Part shown: positions 16,026 to 23,942 of the stretch, in pieces
Layout: each line of letters starts with the position of its first letter
How positions within the stretch are numbered: the first letter of the stretch is position 1
Assembly: GCA_028702395.1 (NCBI GenBank)
Contig: JAQVOV010000002.1
Span: 1 to 27,112, forward strand
Direction of reading: 5' to 3'
Source: Candidatus Omnitrophota bacterium
GTDB taxonomy: Bacteria > Omnitrophota > Gorgyraeia > JABMRN01
DNA length: 27,112 nucleotides
Notes under the pieces: model-generated
Database searches by the model: none
What the model saw: the letters and a program-made list of their open reading frames with translations, nothing else
What the model was told of the DNA's origin: nothing
Position numbers and translations under genes: made by a program

Positions 16026-17444
16026 TTTTCTATCATCCATTTTCTTCATATACTCGTTTGCCATTTGCTCAAAAACAGATGGGCTCACCAAAAATTGTTC
16101 ATCAATAGCATTCAAAAAGTGTCTGCCATCCCTAATTTTATAAAGAAGCCCCTTTAGACCGGATAATCCCCATTTAGAAACAATAAAACTAACAACAGCA
16201 TATGAGCCTTGGTAGCTAAGACCTAAAGCTAACTCATTATCCATATCTTTAAACCCTTTTTCAAGCATTGAAAGTGAAATAGTTTTATCTGTTTTTATAT
16301 ATTCATGTAAAATATCTACAGGAAAAAACTCGAATTTTGATTGCTCATAACAGGCGATGCCTTCATTGAGCCAAACAGGGCATTTCTGTTCACTCATTAT
16401 AGAAACAAGCGCATGCGTATATTCATGAGCAATAATTGCTTTGAACATTTTTTGATCAGGGGAAAAATTCAAAGGTATTTTTATACTACCATCATAAAAC
16501 CCTTGTACAATCCCAGGCTTGTTATATACATATTGAAAATCCCTGGAATCATATATTATTATTGAAACATTTTCTTCAGGGTATAATCCAAGGTCCTCAC
16601 CTGTTTTTTGATAAATATCTGAGAACATCTTTGCAAATTCTTCGTTATTTATCTTATATTCTTTATACATTTTTATGTTAAACGCTTCTGTTTTGATCGT
16701 CTTTAACTTATATTTTATTTCAAGATCTCTATTTACAGTTTTCAATTGTAGTTTAAGTTCTTGATCGCCAAATCCGCTTTCAATGATCTTAGTCCAATAA
16801 AAACTAGCCATCTCCATATCTCCTTTAGAATAATATATTTGCCCCAAAAGTTTTAAAGCCTCTACTCTTTCCCATAAAGAGAAAGATGCCTTTAAACAGG
16901 CTAATGCAGTGGTAATGTTATTCTTATTATATTGTTCAACTGCTTTATTATAAAGAAAATTGGATATATTCCTCCGAAGCGGACTTGATACCATGACAAG
17001 CTCTACACTTTTTTTAAGGTATGTATTGGCAAGTTCCGTATTTTCATTATTAGCCAGCATAATAGCTTTTTCTATATAAACAACTGCTAAATTCTGAATA
17101 ACACTGCTATTGGACGGGTTCATTCTATAAGCTTTTTGCATTACTACAATAGCCTCATCCAATTCTCCTCGTTTATCGAGTTCTCTTACATATGAAATAT
17201 AGGCATATATGATCTCTTTTGTCAGCTCTTTATTATCAGGTGAAAACTTATATGCTTTATCTAATAAGCCTATCGCTTTAATGTATTGTCCTTTTTCCAT
17301 ATATTTATTAGCAATTCTCACATATTCAAATAATCCTATCTGTTTATCTTTTTCAATAAAAAGATAATACCCAAAAAGGACTATGGAAATTATCAGGACA
17401 GGAACAATTATTTTTTCTATGATCTTAATGATGTGTTCTGTCAT
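16023..17444 (-). CDS. Membrane-anchored TPR protein with gluzincin (peptidase MA-like) domain
   Basis: This 473-residue protein has an N-terminal membrane anchor (IIVPVLIISIVLFGYYLFIE, about residues 12-31). TPR units follow to about residue 230 (KAIGLLDKAYKFSPDNKEL, DEAIVVMQKAYRMNPSNS, TALACLKASFSLWERVEALKL). The C-terminal metallopeptidase domain has His340-Glu341-x-x-His344 in AHEYTHALV and a third ligand Glu361 in VWLNEGIACYEQ. This HExxH-16-E spacing fits the gluzincin 'peptidase MA' group; the zinc site is intact. Substrate is unknown; the fold faces the periplasm if the anchor is oriented normally. AAGGAG lies 5 nt before the ATG. The stop codon falls in a heptad repeat arm. It appears to be transcribed alone. 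Confidence 0.83.
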   Translation of the reverse strand: MTEHIIKIIEKIIVPVLIISIVLFGYYLFIEKDKQIGLFEYVRIANKYMEKGQYIKAIGLLDKAYKFSPDNKELTKEIIYAYISYVRELDKRGELDEAIVVMQKAYRMNPSNSSVIQNLAVVYIEKAIMLANNENTELANTYLKKSVELVMVSSPLRRNISNFLYNKAVEQYNKNNITTALACLKASFSLWERVEALKLLGQIYYSKGDMEMASFYWTKIIESGFGDQELKLQLKTVNRDLEIKYKLKTIKTEAFNIKMYKEYKINNEEFAKMFSDIYQKTGEDLGLYPEENVSIIIYDSRDFQYVYNKPGIVQGFYDGSIKIPLNFSPDQKMFKAIIAHEYTHALVSIMSEQKCPVWLNEGIACYEQSKFEFFPVDILHEYIKTDKTISLSMLEKGFKDMDNELALGLSYQGSYAVVSFIVSKWGLSGLKGLLYKIRDGRHFLNAIDEQFLVSPSVFEQMANEYMKKMDDRK

Positions 17445-17456
17445 TTTCTCTCCTTA

Positions 17457-17737
17457 AAAGCGTTTAAGTAAAAAGGCAAAAGTAAAAAGTCCGCCTATTT
17501 TCTTTGATCGCTAGATCTCGCCAAAATTTTATGAAATTTTGGCGGATAAAAAATCTGTTATCATTGTGGAATCTTATGTTAGGCTCATTTTTAGTGTCTG
17601 TGTCTGTTTCTGTGTCTGGAAAGGAACGTCCTAAATATAGTTTTTTTTACATCTTTTAGAAGGATCCACCACTGACACAGACACAAACACTGGCACTAAT
17701 TACTTTTACCTTTTTACCTGCCTGCCGGCAGGCAGGC
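17457..17737. repeat. Nested heptad/hexad element (copy B) with palindromes
   Basis: The outer left arm (about 17463-17488) has 7-nt units like AAGTAAA and AAGGCAA; the outer right arm (about 17700-17716) carries the inverse. Between them lie an ATCTCGCCA...TGGCGGA palindrome (17510-17545), a linker with GGAATCTTATGTTAGGCTC, and a full TGTCTG hexad element (left arm 17593-17619, core GGAACGTCCTAAATA, right arm 17669-17697). The palindrome CCTGCCTGCCGGCAGGCAGG (17717-17736) and a T-tract end the block. The section 17560-17715 matches 23759-23913 with two differences. No gene is present in this 313-nt gap. Confidence 0.88.
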
Positions 17738-17757
17738 TTTTTTCTTGTCTTTCCTAA

Positions 17758-19107
17758 TCACTGATTAACAGCCACTATCCGCTTGAACTCTCTATTGACC
17801 ACAAAAACCGCTATATATGCACCTATGAAATTTGCAATTGTTATTCCGCTGAAAATACCTATAACCCCAAAGAACTTTCCTAAGACCAATACTAGAGGTA
17901 GTAAAACAATGAAAAGTCGTGTTGCCTGTAGCATCGTAGATTGAATTGGTTTATGAAGTCCCACTAATTCACTACTGCACATAATAACTAAGCCTATCGC
18001 AAAATATCCCAAAGAAATTATTCTTAAATAATCGCAAAGATACATAAAAACCATATTATCCGAACTAAAGATCCTGGCAATAAAAGGTGCTATGAAAAAG
18101 AACAGAATAAACAAGCCTATCCCCAGAACATATGCAACAGCATGCGCAAACTTTCTACCCTCAAATATCCTTTCAAAATTCTTTGCACCAAGATTCTGCC
18201 CTACAAAAGGAATAAGAACTGACGAAAGAGAAAATATTACCATAAGAGCGAAACCGTCTACTCTGCTTCCTGCTCCTATTGCAGCTACAGCAGAATCCCC
18301 ATAAAATGAAGTGATCTTTGTGACTATTCCCATAGTTAAAGGTATAAGAATTTGTGTTATAGAAGTAGGTATACTTAAATACAATATCTCACGCCAAGAC
18401 GCAAATATTTCCTTTATATGCTTCACATCGAATTCCAGCATTTTTAATTTATTATTGATCACATAAAAAGAAGCTATCAGGCTTATCATTCTTGAAATAA
18501 CAGTTGCTATTGCAGCCCCTCTTATTCCCATTTTTGGAACAAACCAAAATCCAAATATGAATATTGGATCAAGTATAACATTAAGTATTGAAGCGATCGC
18601 CATTATAATACCCGGACTAATAGCATCACCTGTTGCTCGTATTGCATTGTTAGCTACCATAGGCAAAACCATAAAAACAAAAGAAAAGAACCATATATTC
18701 ATATATGCAATTACTAGCTCAAGCGTAACACCTGAAGCTCCCATAAGAGAAAATAGATTTTTTGAGAACAAAAGTCCCAGTATAGTTATTAATAAACCCA
18801 GTATGAAAGTCAGGATAAGAGCATCTGTAGTTAAACGATTAACCTTATGTTTATCACCTTCGCCTATTGCTTTTGAAATTACAGAACTTGCTGCTACCCC
18901 TATACCAAAAATAACACCAAAAACCAGCATTACAACAGGAAAAGAAAAACTCATTGCAGCAAGTGGTTCTGTGCCTAATTTTGAAACAAAAAAAGCATCT
19001 GTAATATTAAAAACGACCATTGCGAAAAAACCCATCATCATACCGCTTGTCATTTTTATGAAAGTCCGTGGGATATTACCTGTAGTTAAGATCGCTTCAT
19101 TGGCCAT
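17758..19107 (-). CDS. MATE-family multidrug/sodium antiporter
   Basis: This 449-residue polytopic inner-membrane protein has about twelve hydrophobic segments in two six-helix halves, the MATE layout. Motifs near the first helices (FNITDAFFVSKLGTEPLAAMSFSFPVVM) and the paired second-half region (FYGDSAVAAIGAGSRVDGFALMVIFSLSSVLIPFVGQNLGAKN) are characteristic, the latter containing the GQNLGA motif. MATE proteins export cationic drugs or metabolites using sodium or proton gradients. AAAGGA lies 6 nt before the ATG. It is bounded by repeat element B downstream and C upstream, so transcriptional linkage to rsbU-like is possible only by read-through across element C. Substrate cannot be predicted. 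Confidence 0.92.
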   Translation of the reverse strand: MANEAILTTGNIPRTFIKMTSGMMMGFFAMVVFNITDAFFVSKLGTEPLAAMSFSFPVVMLVFGVIFGIGVAASSVISKAIGEGDKHKVNRLTTDALILTFILGLLITILGLLFSKNLFSLMGASGVTLELVIAYMNIWFFSFVFMVLPMVANNAIRATGDAISPGIIMAIASILNVILDPIFIFGFWFVPKMGIRGAAIATVISRMISLIASFYVINNKLKMLEFDVKHIKEIFASWREILYLSIPTSITQILIPLTMGIVTKITSFYGDSAVAAIGAGSRVDGFALMVIFSLSSVLIPFVGQNLGAKNFERIFEGRKFAHAVAYVLGIGLFILFFFIAPFIARIFSSDNMVFMYLCDYLRIISLGYFAIGLVIMCSSELVGLHKPIQSTMLQATRLFIVLLPLVLVLGKFFGVIGIFSGITIANFIGAYIAVFVVNREFKRIVAVNQ

Positions 19108-19124
19108 TTTTGATCCTTTATAGC

Positions 19125-19229
19125 GTGTCTGTGTCTGTTTCTGTGTCTGTCAATGAGCGTCCTAAATAAGTTTTTTAATAACCGTTTTCAGAACTTTCCA
19201 CAACAGACACTGACACAGACACAGACACT
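19125..19229. repeat. Intergenic inverted-repeat element, TGTCTG hexad arms (copy C)
   Basis: The left arm (19125-19150) and right arm (19203-19229) are inverted runs of TGTCTG/TTTCTG and ACAGAC/ACTGAC units. The core begins GAGCGTCCTAAATAAG and ends TTTTCAGAACTTTCCACA. The right arm reaches into the upstream phosphatase gene: its stop codon TAG (19228-19230) overlaps the arm by two nucleotides. The left arm ends about 17 nt before the MATE start codon. Confidence 0.87.
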
Positions 19230-21168
19230 AAATCTTATCAACCCCGCTATACTCCACACACATCATCGTTATATCATCATATTGCGAAGCATCACCTGTA
19301 AAAACTTTTATCTTATCATGCATTCCATCTATTATTTCTCTTATTGAAAATCCGATCATTTGTTTTAATCCTTTTTCAATTTCAGGGATCCCAAACATTT
19401 CATTTTTGCTGTTCATTGCCTCACTAACTCCATCTGTAAAAAGAAATATCTTGTCACCTTTTTTTAACATTATCTTCGCGTGATCATAACCCTTTTTAGG
19501 ATCAATCCCAAGCACCATACCACCTATTGATTCAAGGGGTTTCATCTCCCCTTTTTTTGATAAATGAAAAGGACTATCATGTCCGGCATTTGAAAAAACA
19601 AGTTCCCCTGTTTGCATATTTAAAATACCTAAAAACACAGTAACAAAAAGAAATCTTTCATTTTCTGATACAAGTTCCTTATTGACTTTATCCAATATAA
19701 GTGACGGATCATCTGTTGAAACTGCTGTAGCTTTGATCAATGTCTTTGAAACTGCCATGAATAACGATGCAGGAACACCTTTTCCTGAGACATCTCCTAT
19801 GACAAAACACACTCTGTCTTTATCTATATGAAAGAAATCATAAAAATCCCCGCCAACTTCTTTTGCCGGCTGTATTGTAGCATAAACATCAAATTGAGGA
19901 TCATCCGGAAAAGGAGGAAAGATTTTTGGTACCATGCTCATTTGAATATCATGTGCAACACTAAGTTCACTTGCTATTCTCTGTTCTCTTGTTGTTGTCT
20001 CTTTAAGTTTTAAGAGATACTCTTTAAGTGAGATCTTCATATTCTCAAAAGATTCCGCAAGAATTTCAATTTCATCACTGACTTTTCCATGCGGGACTTC
20101 TGCATCAAGATTACCATGCGAAATTTCTACTGTTGTTGTTACCAGATCCTTCAACGGCTTTATTATACTTCTTGTTACAACCGATATTGAAATAATAATT
20201 ACTGCCCCGCCTAAAAACGATATCAAAAGAATTATAATATTGAACTTATACAAAGGACCCATAACTTCTTTTTCAGGGTACAACATAACTACAACAAGAT
20301 CAGCTGTTTTTAAAGATGAATAGGAAAGCCATTCTTTTTCATGCGTAATAGGATTGATATTAGGAACAAACCCTGTATTTCCTGAAAGCATATCCTTTAT
20401 ATGATTTGAAAAATTCTTATCTTTTACTTCACCTTCAAGATCAAATAAAGTTTTTTTTGATTCTATACTTTTATCCTTATAAGCAACTATCAACCCATCT
20501 TTTTTTGATACTAAAAAAGCACTGCCTGTTTTTCCATAGCCTACAGATAGAACAAGATCATGCAGCCATGAAAGTGAAACATCAGCAGTAACAACTCCTG
20601 AAAATATCTTTTTTCCATTTTCAACCCTATAAAAAGGTACTGAGTATGTAGTCATAAGGATATCACCTGCCCCTTTATCAAAATATGGCACAGTCCATAT
20701 GGCTTTTTCTTTTTGCTTTGGGATCTTATACCAATCCCATTCAAAATAATCATAGGCATCTATGCCAAGTCTCATAAATTTTATTTCACCATCTTTCTTA
20801 TAATAATAAGGTGCAAAGAATTTTTGATCTTTAATGCAAATATAAGGTTCAAAAGAAATAGTCCCACCATAAATGTTTTCATTAGTTTCAACCATTGTTT
20901 TCAATATACTCAGGAGAAAAGTCTCATTGCACATATCAGTCTGTACAATGTCGGAAACAATGTTGGTTGTATCTTCTACATTTTGCAGTACTATATCTAT
21001 ATCATTTGCAAATAATTTCACATCTCTTCTGCCAAGGCTTTCGATATCTTCAATTGTATCTCTGCTGACAAAAAAATATATAAAACCAAAGATCACCAAA
21101 AACCATATCAATATATTAGAGAATATAGTAATGAACACTCTGTAACTCAAGCTGTTCGTTTTTATCAT
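19228..21168 (-). CDS. Sensor PP2C-type serine phosphatase (RsbU/SpoIIE family)
   Basis: In this 646-residue protein a helix (about 10-31, VFITIFSNILIWFLVIFGFIYFF) precedes an extracytoplasmic sensor of about 260 residues that looks like a Cache domain (YGGTISFEPY, WTVPYFDKGAGDILMTTYSVPFY, GVVTADVSLSWL). A second helix (about 300-325) leads to HAMP (IIKPLKDLVTTTVEISHGNLDAEV) and a coiled coil ending ELSVAHDIQMSMVP, the usual RsbU lead-in. The PP2C domain has metal ligands Asp441 and Asp444 in GGDFYDFF, plus GDVSGKGVPASLF, SNAGHDSPF, FLFTDGVSEAMNS and YDDITMM. Such enzymes dephosphorylate anti-sigma antagonists in partner-switching cascades, but no antagonist or kinase gene is near. AAGGGG lies 6 nt before the ATG. 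Confidence 0.93.
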   Translation of the reverse strand: MIKTNSLSYRVFITIFSNILIWFLVIFGFIYFFVSRDTIEDIESLGRRDVKLFANDIDIVLQNVEDTTNIVSDIVQTDMCNETFLLSILKTMVETNENIYGGTISFEPYICIKDQKFFAPYYYKKDGEIKFMRLGIDAYDYFEWDWYKIPKQKEKAIWTVPYFDKGAGDILMTTYSVPFYRVENGKKIFSGVVTADVSLSWLHDLVLSVGYGKTGSAFLVSKKDGLIVAYKDKSIESKKTLFDLEGEVKDKNFSNHIKDMLSGNTGFVPNINPITHEKEWLSYSSLKTADLVVVMLYPEKEVMGPLYKFNIIILLISFLGGAVIIISISVVTRSIIKPLKDLVTTTVEISHGNLDAEVPHGKVSDEIEILAESFENMKISLKEYLLKLKETTTREQRIASELSVAHDIQMSMVPKIFPPFPDDPQFDVYATIQPAKEVGGDFYDFFHIDKDRVCFVIGDVSGKGVPASLFMAVSKTLIKATAVSTDDPSLILDKVNKELVSENERFLFVTVFLGILNMQTGELVFSNAGHDSPFHLSKKGEMKPLESIGGMVLGIDPKKGYDHAKIMLKKGDKIFLFTDGVSEAMNSKNEMFGIPEIEKGLKQMIGFSIREIIDGMHDKIKVFTGDASQYDDITMMCVEYSGVDKI

Positions 21169-21196
21169 AATGAACCCCTTTTTAAAGCATAATTCT

Positions 21197-21378
21197 GAAA
21201 CCGTTAAGCGTTGTGCGTATGTCGTATGAAGTTTAGCTTACCTTAAAGTTTTGTCAAGTTTTCTAACTAAAATTTTAAGGTATCTTTAACTTCTATTTAG
21301 AACATTCCGTTACGATATACGACCTACGAACTTTCTTTTAACCTTCTGCCTTCTGGTTTCTGGTCTCTGGTCTCGAAC
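21197..21378. repeat. Intergenic heptad element intruding into apbE
   Basis: The left arm (about 21205-21231) has 7-nt units GCGTTGT, GCGTATG and TCGTATG. The right arm (about 21310-21332) has the inverse ACGATAT, ACGACCT and ACGAAC. Next to the right arm is CTATTTAGAACATTCC, the subterminal motif. An inner dyad pairs TACCTTAAA (about 21239-21247) with TTTAAGGTA. A second heptad run (TTCTGCC, TTCTGGT, CTCTGGT; about 21344-21374) lies wholly within the apbE coding region. The apbE stop codon is formed in the right arm. Confidence 0.8.
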
Positions 21379-22371
21379 TCCTATTAATTTGAAATTATCC
21401 TTCAATCCCGAAGAAACATAATATTTAAAACTTCCATTTTCTTTTGTAATTACAATAGTTTCAAGGTCAGGATCGCTTTCTACTATATTCAAACTTTGCT
21501 CAGGGTGCAACACAAAAAAAGCTGTTGCAAGTGCATCTGCTATAGTACATTTTGAAGAAAGGACTGTTGAGCTTACAACATTACTATCTGCAGGATATCC
21601 TGTTCGCGGATCAATAATGTGCGGATACTCTTTATCTTTTATAGTAATGAACTTCTCATATCCACCGGAAGTTGCAGCTGCTTTATTTGAAATAGTGAAA
21701 AAACCAACAATGTTGTCTTTTTTTTCAGGATCACGTACACCTACATGCCAACCTTGCCCATTATTATCTCCGATACAATAAACATCTCCTCCTGCATCAA
21801 CTATTGCGCGTTTGATACCATTATCTTTTAAAACCTTTACAGCAGCATCAACAGCATACCCTTTTGCCAATGCATTAAAATCCAATTCCATCTCAGGATC
21901 TTGAAATATAAGGTCATTACCTTTGATTTTAAGATTATCCATTGAACATTTTTTGATCGCAGTTCTTATTTGTTCTGTAGTAGGAAGGAACTTTGGTCTG
22001 TCATCATAAAAACCCCAAAGTTCTTCTAATGGCCCAACTGTAATATCAAAAGCTCCTAAAGATCTCTTATTCAACCAAAAACTCAATTCCAACATGTTTT
22101 TAAACTCTTCAGAGATATATACACTTACTTTTTCTTTGTCTTTATTTATTTGTGATACTTCTGAATTCGGATCATAACGATTAAAAACATTTGTCACTTG
22201 TTTCATCGCATCGATCGAACTATTGATGATATTTAACACGTTAGTGTTATCTTTTACTTTAATATTAACTGTTGTACCCATTAAAATAAAAGTACGGGAA
22301 TTATTTGTTTTGTTGAAGCATCCGCAAAGCATAAAGATCGCTAAAAGAAAAAGTACATATTTTTTTTTCAT
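21310..22371 (-). CDS. apbE: FAD:protein FMN transferase (ApbE), lipoprotein
   Basis: ApbE attaches FMN from FAD to a threonine of target flavoproteins such as Rnf or Nqr subunits. The N-terminus (MKKKYVLFLLAIFMLCGC) is a lipoprotein signal with the lipidated Cys18, placing it in the periplasm. Family motifs: ILMGTTVNIKV, ELDFNALAKGYAVDAA, IKRAIVDAGGDVYCIG, HIIDPRTGYPAD and CTIADALATAFFVL, including the metal-binding Asp and Thr region. Folding ends at about residue 332. The last ~21 residues, a basic run from RDQRPETRRQ to GRIS, are encoded by an intergenic heptad repeat and are probably an accidental extension. It starts 12 nt after the HPS-RraA stop with no good ribosome-binding site, so it is likely translationally coupled. 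Rnf/Nqr genes are not in the window. Confidence 0.93.
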   Translation of the reverse strand: MKKKYVLFLLAIFMLCGCFNKTNNSRTFILMGTTVNIKVKDNTNVLNIINSSIDAMKQVTNVFNRYDPNSEVSQINKDKEKVSVYISEEFKNMLELSFWLNKRSLGAFDITVGPLEELWGFYDDRPKFLPTTEQIRTAIKKCSMDNLKIKGNDLIFQDPEMELDFNALAKGYAVDAAVKVLKDNGIKRAIVDAGGDVYCIGDNNGQGWHVGVRDPEKKDNIVGFFTISNKAAATSGGYEKFITIKDKEYPHIIDPRTGYPADSNVVSSTVLSSKCTIADALATAFFVLHPEQSLNIVESDPDLETIVITKENGSFKYYVSSGLKDNFKLIGVRDQRPETRRQKVKRKFVGRIS

Positions 22372-22383
22372 AGAAAATAACTA

Positions 22384-23676
22384 TTACCCTGTTTTTTCCC
22401 ATTTTAAAAGATGAGTTACTCGTGATAAAGTACTGCCATCATCTATCTCTTTTCGCAAACGGTTCTCTGTTTCAAGAACACTCATTGCTCTGTTTGCTAC
22501 TTCAACTATTGAATTTTGAGGAATCACACATATTCCATCACTATCACAAACTACCCAATCTCCTGTTTCAATTACTATCCCATCTATATTCAATCCCACT
22601 CCTATCTCACCAAAACCTTTAGGCTCTCCAGCATTAGGCATGACCATTTTTGAATAAACAGGTAAACCCATTTTAATTATTTCCTCTATATCACGTGCTG
22701 CTCCATTAATTATCACACCTGCTATACCTTTTTGTTTTGCGCTATGAGTTGCTAGTTCACCCCATACAGCTGGACCAGTTCCACATGCATCTATAATAAT
22801 AACATCACCTTTTTCAGCCTTATCAACAGCTTGCACAGGTTTAGCCCAATCACCTGGTAAAGTTTTGACTGTAATGACTTTGCCTATTATCTTTATAGGT
22901 TTGCCAATGGCCTTTAAACCTATAACTGCTTCTTTTCTGTGCATTGCATCTGAAACATTTGCAGAGGAAACTTTTCTTAGAATATCTTTAATGTTTTTTT
23001 CTGAAACTCTTTTATAAAGTGATGTTTTTGTACCTTTTTTTGATTTTATTGTTTTTTTAATGGTTTTCACAGCTTGTGTTGCATTTTTTTCTTTTGTTAT
23101 TGCTCCACCAACAATGATAATACTAGCTCCAGCTTTTACTGCACTTACAGCTGTTTCAGAATTTATCCCTCCTGCTACAGCAACTGGAAGATCAACAACT
23201 GCTATTATCTCTTTTAAAGTTTTAAAAGCATCTTTTGCATGCATCTGCTCATCTATAGCACAATGAACACCAATAATATCGACCCCTAAATCTTCTAATT
23301 GTTTAGCTCTTTTTACAGGATCCTTAATGGCAATAAGATCTGCTTGTATTTGTGCCCCATAATTTTTGCCTGCTTTAACACATTCTTTTATTGTCTCATC
23401 TGCAGCAGCAGCTAATACACATACAATATCTGCTCCTGCTTTTGCAGCTGATTCAACTTCAGTTCTGCCTGCATCCATGATTTTCATATCAGCAACAATA
23501 GTCTTCTCAGGGAACAATTTTCTAAGTTTTCTCACACAATCCAGCCCTTCAGATTTTATTAAAGGGGTTCCTGCTTCTAAAATATCACACCCGCCTAAAA
23601 CAGCCTCTTTAGCACATTTTTCTGCTCTTGAAAGATCTATAAAATCCAATGCTACTTGTAATGCTGGATACTTCAT
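22384..23676 (-). CDS. Fused 3-hexulose-6-phosphate synthase / RraA-like protein
   Basis: Residues 1 to about 210 are a 3-hexulose-6-phosphate synthase of the OMP-decarboxylase superfamily. Evidence: VALDFIDL, VADMKIMDAG with the Asp63-x-Lys65-x-x-Asp68 triad, DIIGVHCAIDEQ and VAVAGGIN. It joins formaldehyde to ribulose 5-phosphate, or runs in reverse to make ribulose 5-phosphate. After a lysine-rich linker, residues ~225-425 are an RraA/HMG-aldolase-like domain (SANVSDAMHR, GVIINGAARDIEEI, GDWVVCDSDGICVIP). Such fusions are known, mostly from archaea, and are annotated as bifunctional; the job of the RraA part is not settled. No hexulose-phosphate isomerase gene is in the window. AGAGGAG lies 5 nt before the ATG. 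apbE follows after 12 nt. The nearby folate C1 genes suggest shared C1 chemistry (inference). Confidence 0.93.
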   Translation of the reverse strand: MKYPALQVALDFIDLSRAEKCAKEAVLGGCDILEAGTPLIKSEGLDCVRKLRKLFPEKTIVADMKIMDAGRTEVESAAKAGADIVCVLAAAADETIKECVKAGKNYGAQIQADLIAIKDPVKRAKQLEDLGVDIIGVHCAIDEQMHAKDAFKTLKEIIAVVDLPVAVAGGINSETAVSAVKAGASIIIVGGAITKEKNATQAVKTIKKTIKSKKGTKTSLYKRVSEKNIKDILRKVSSANVSDAMHRKEAVIGLKAIGKPIKIIGKVITVKTLPGDWAKPVQAVDKAEKGDVIIIDACGTGPAVWGELATHSAKQKGIAGVIINGAARDIEEIIKMGLPVYSKMVMPNAGEPKGFGEIGVGLNIDGIVIETGDWVVCDSDGICVIPQNSIVEVANRAMSVLETENRLRKEIDDGSTLSRVTHLLKWEKTG

Positions 23677-23696
23677 TTCTTCTCCTCTATAAAATT

Positions 23697-23931
23697 CTTA
23701 AGGTAAAAGTAAAAAGTTAAAAGCCTGCCTGCCGGCAGGCAGGTAAAAAATCTAGAATATCATTGTGGAATCTTATGTTAGGCTCATTTTTAGTGTCTGT
23801 GTCTGTTTCTGTGTCTGGAAAGGAACGTCCTAAATATAGTTTTTTTACATCTTTTAGAAGGATCCACCACTGACACAGACACAAACACTGACACTAATTA
23901 CTTTTACCTTTTTCCTTTTTACTTAATTTCA
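23697..23931. repeat. Nested heptad/hexad element (copy D)
   Basis: The outer left arm (23698-23723) has 7-nt units AGGTAAA, AGTAAAA and AGTTAAA. The outer right arm (about 23897-23930) is the inverse (TTACTTT, TACCTTT, TTCCTTT). Inside are the CCTGCCTGCCGGCAGGCAGG palindrome (23724-23743, opposite orientation to copy B), a linker with GGAATCTTATGTTAGGCTC, and a TGTCTG hexad element (left arm 23792-23818, right arm 23867-23895). The section 23759-23913 matches 17560-17715 with two differences. The block lies between the YjbQ gene and the HPS-RraA gene. Confidence 0.88.
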
Positions 23932-23942
23932 AATTAACTCGG

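Noticed and set aside
18557..19123. 188-aa plus-strand frame opposite the MATE gene
   Set aside because: Antisense of transmembrane helices commonly leaves long open frames; no family resemblance.
17593..23895. Insertion sequence with terminal inverted repeats
   Set aside because: The units between inverted arms are only ~50-80 nt and encode no transposase; a non-autonomous element remains possible.
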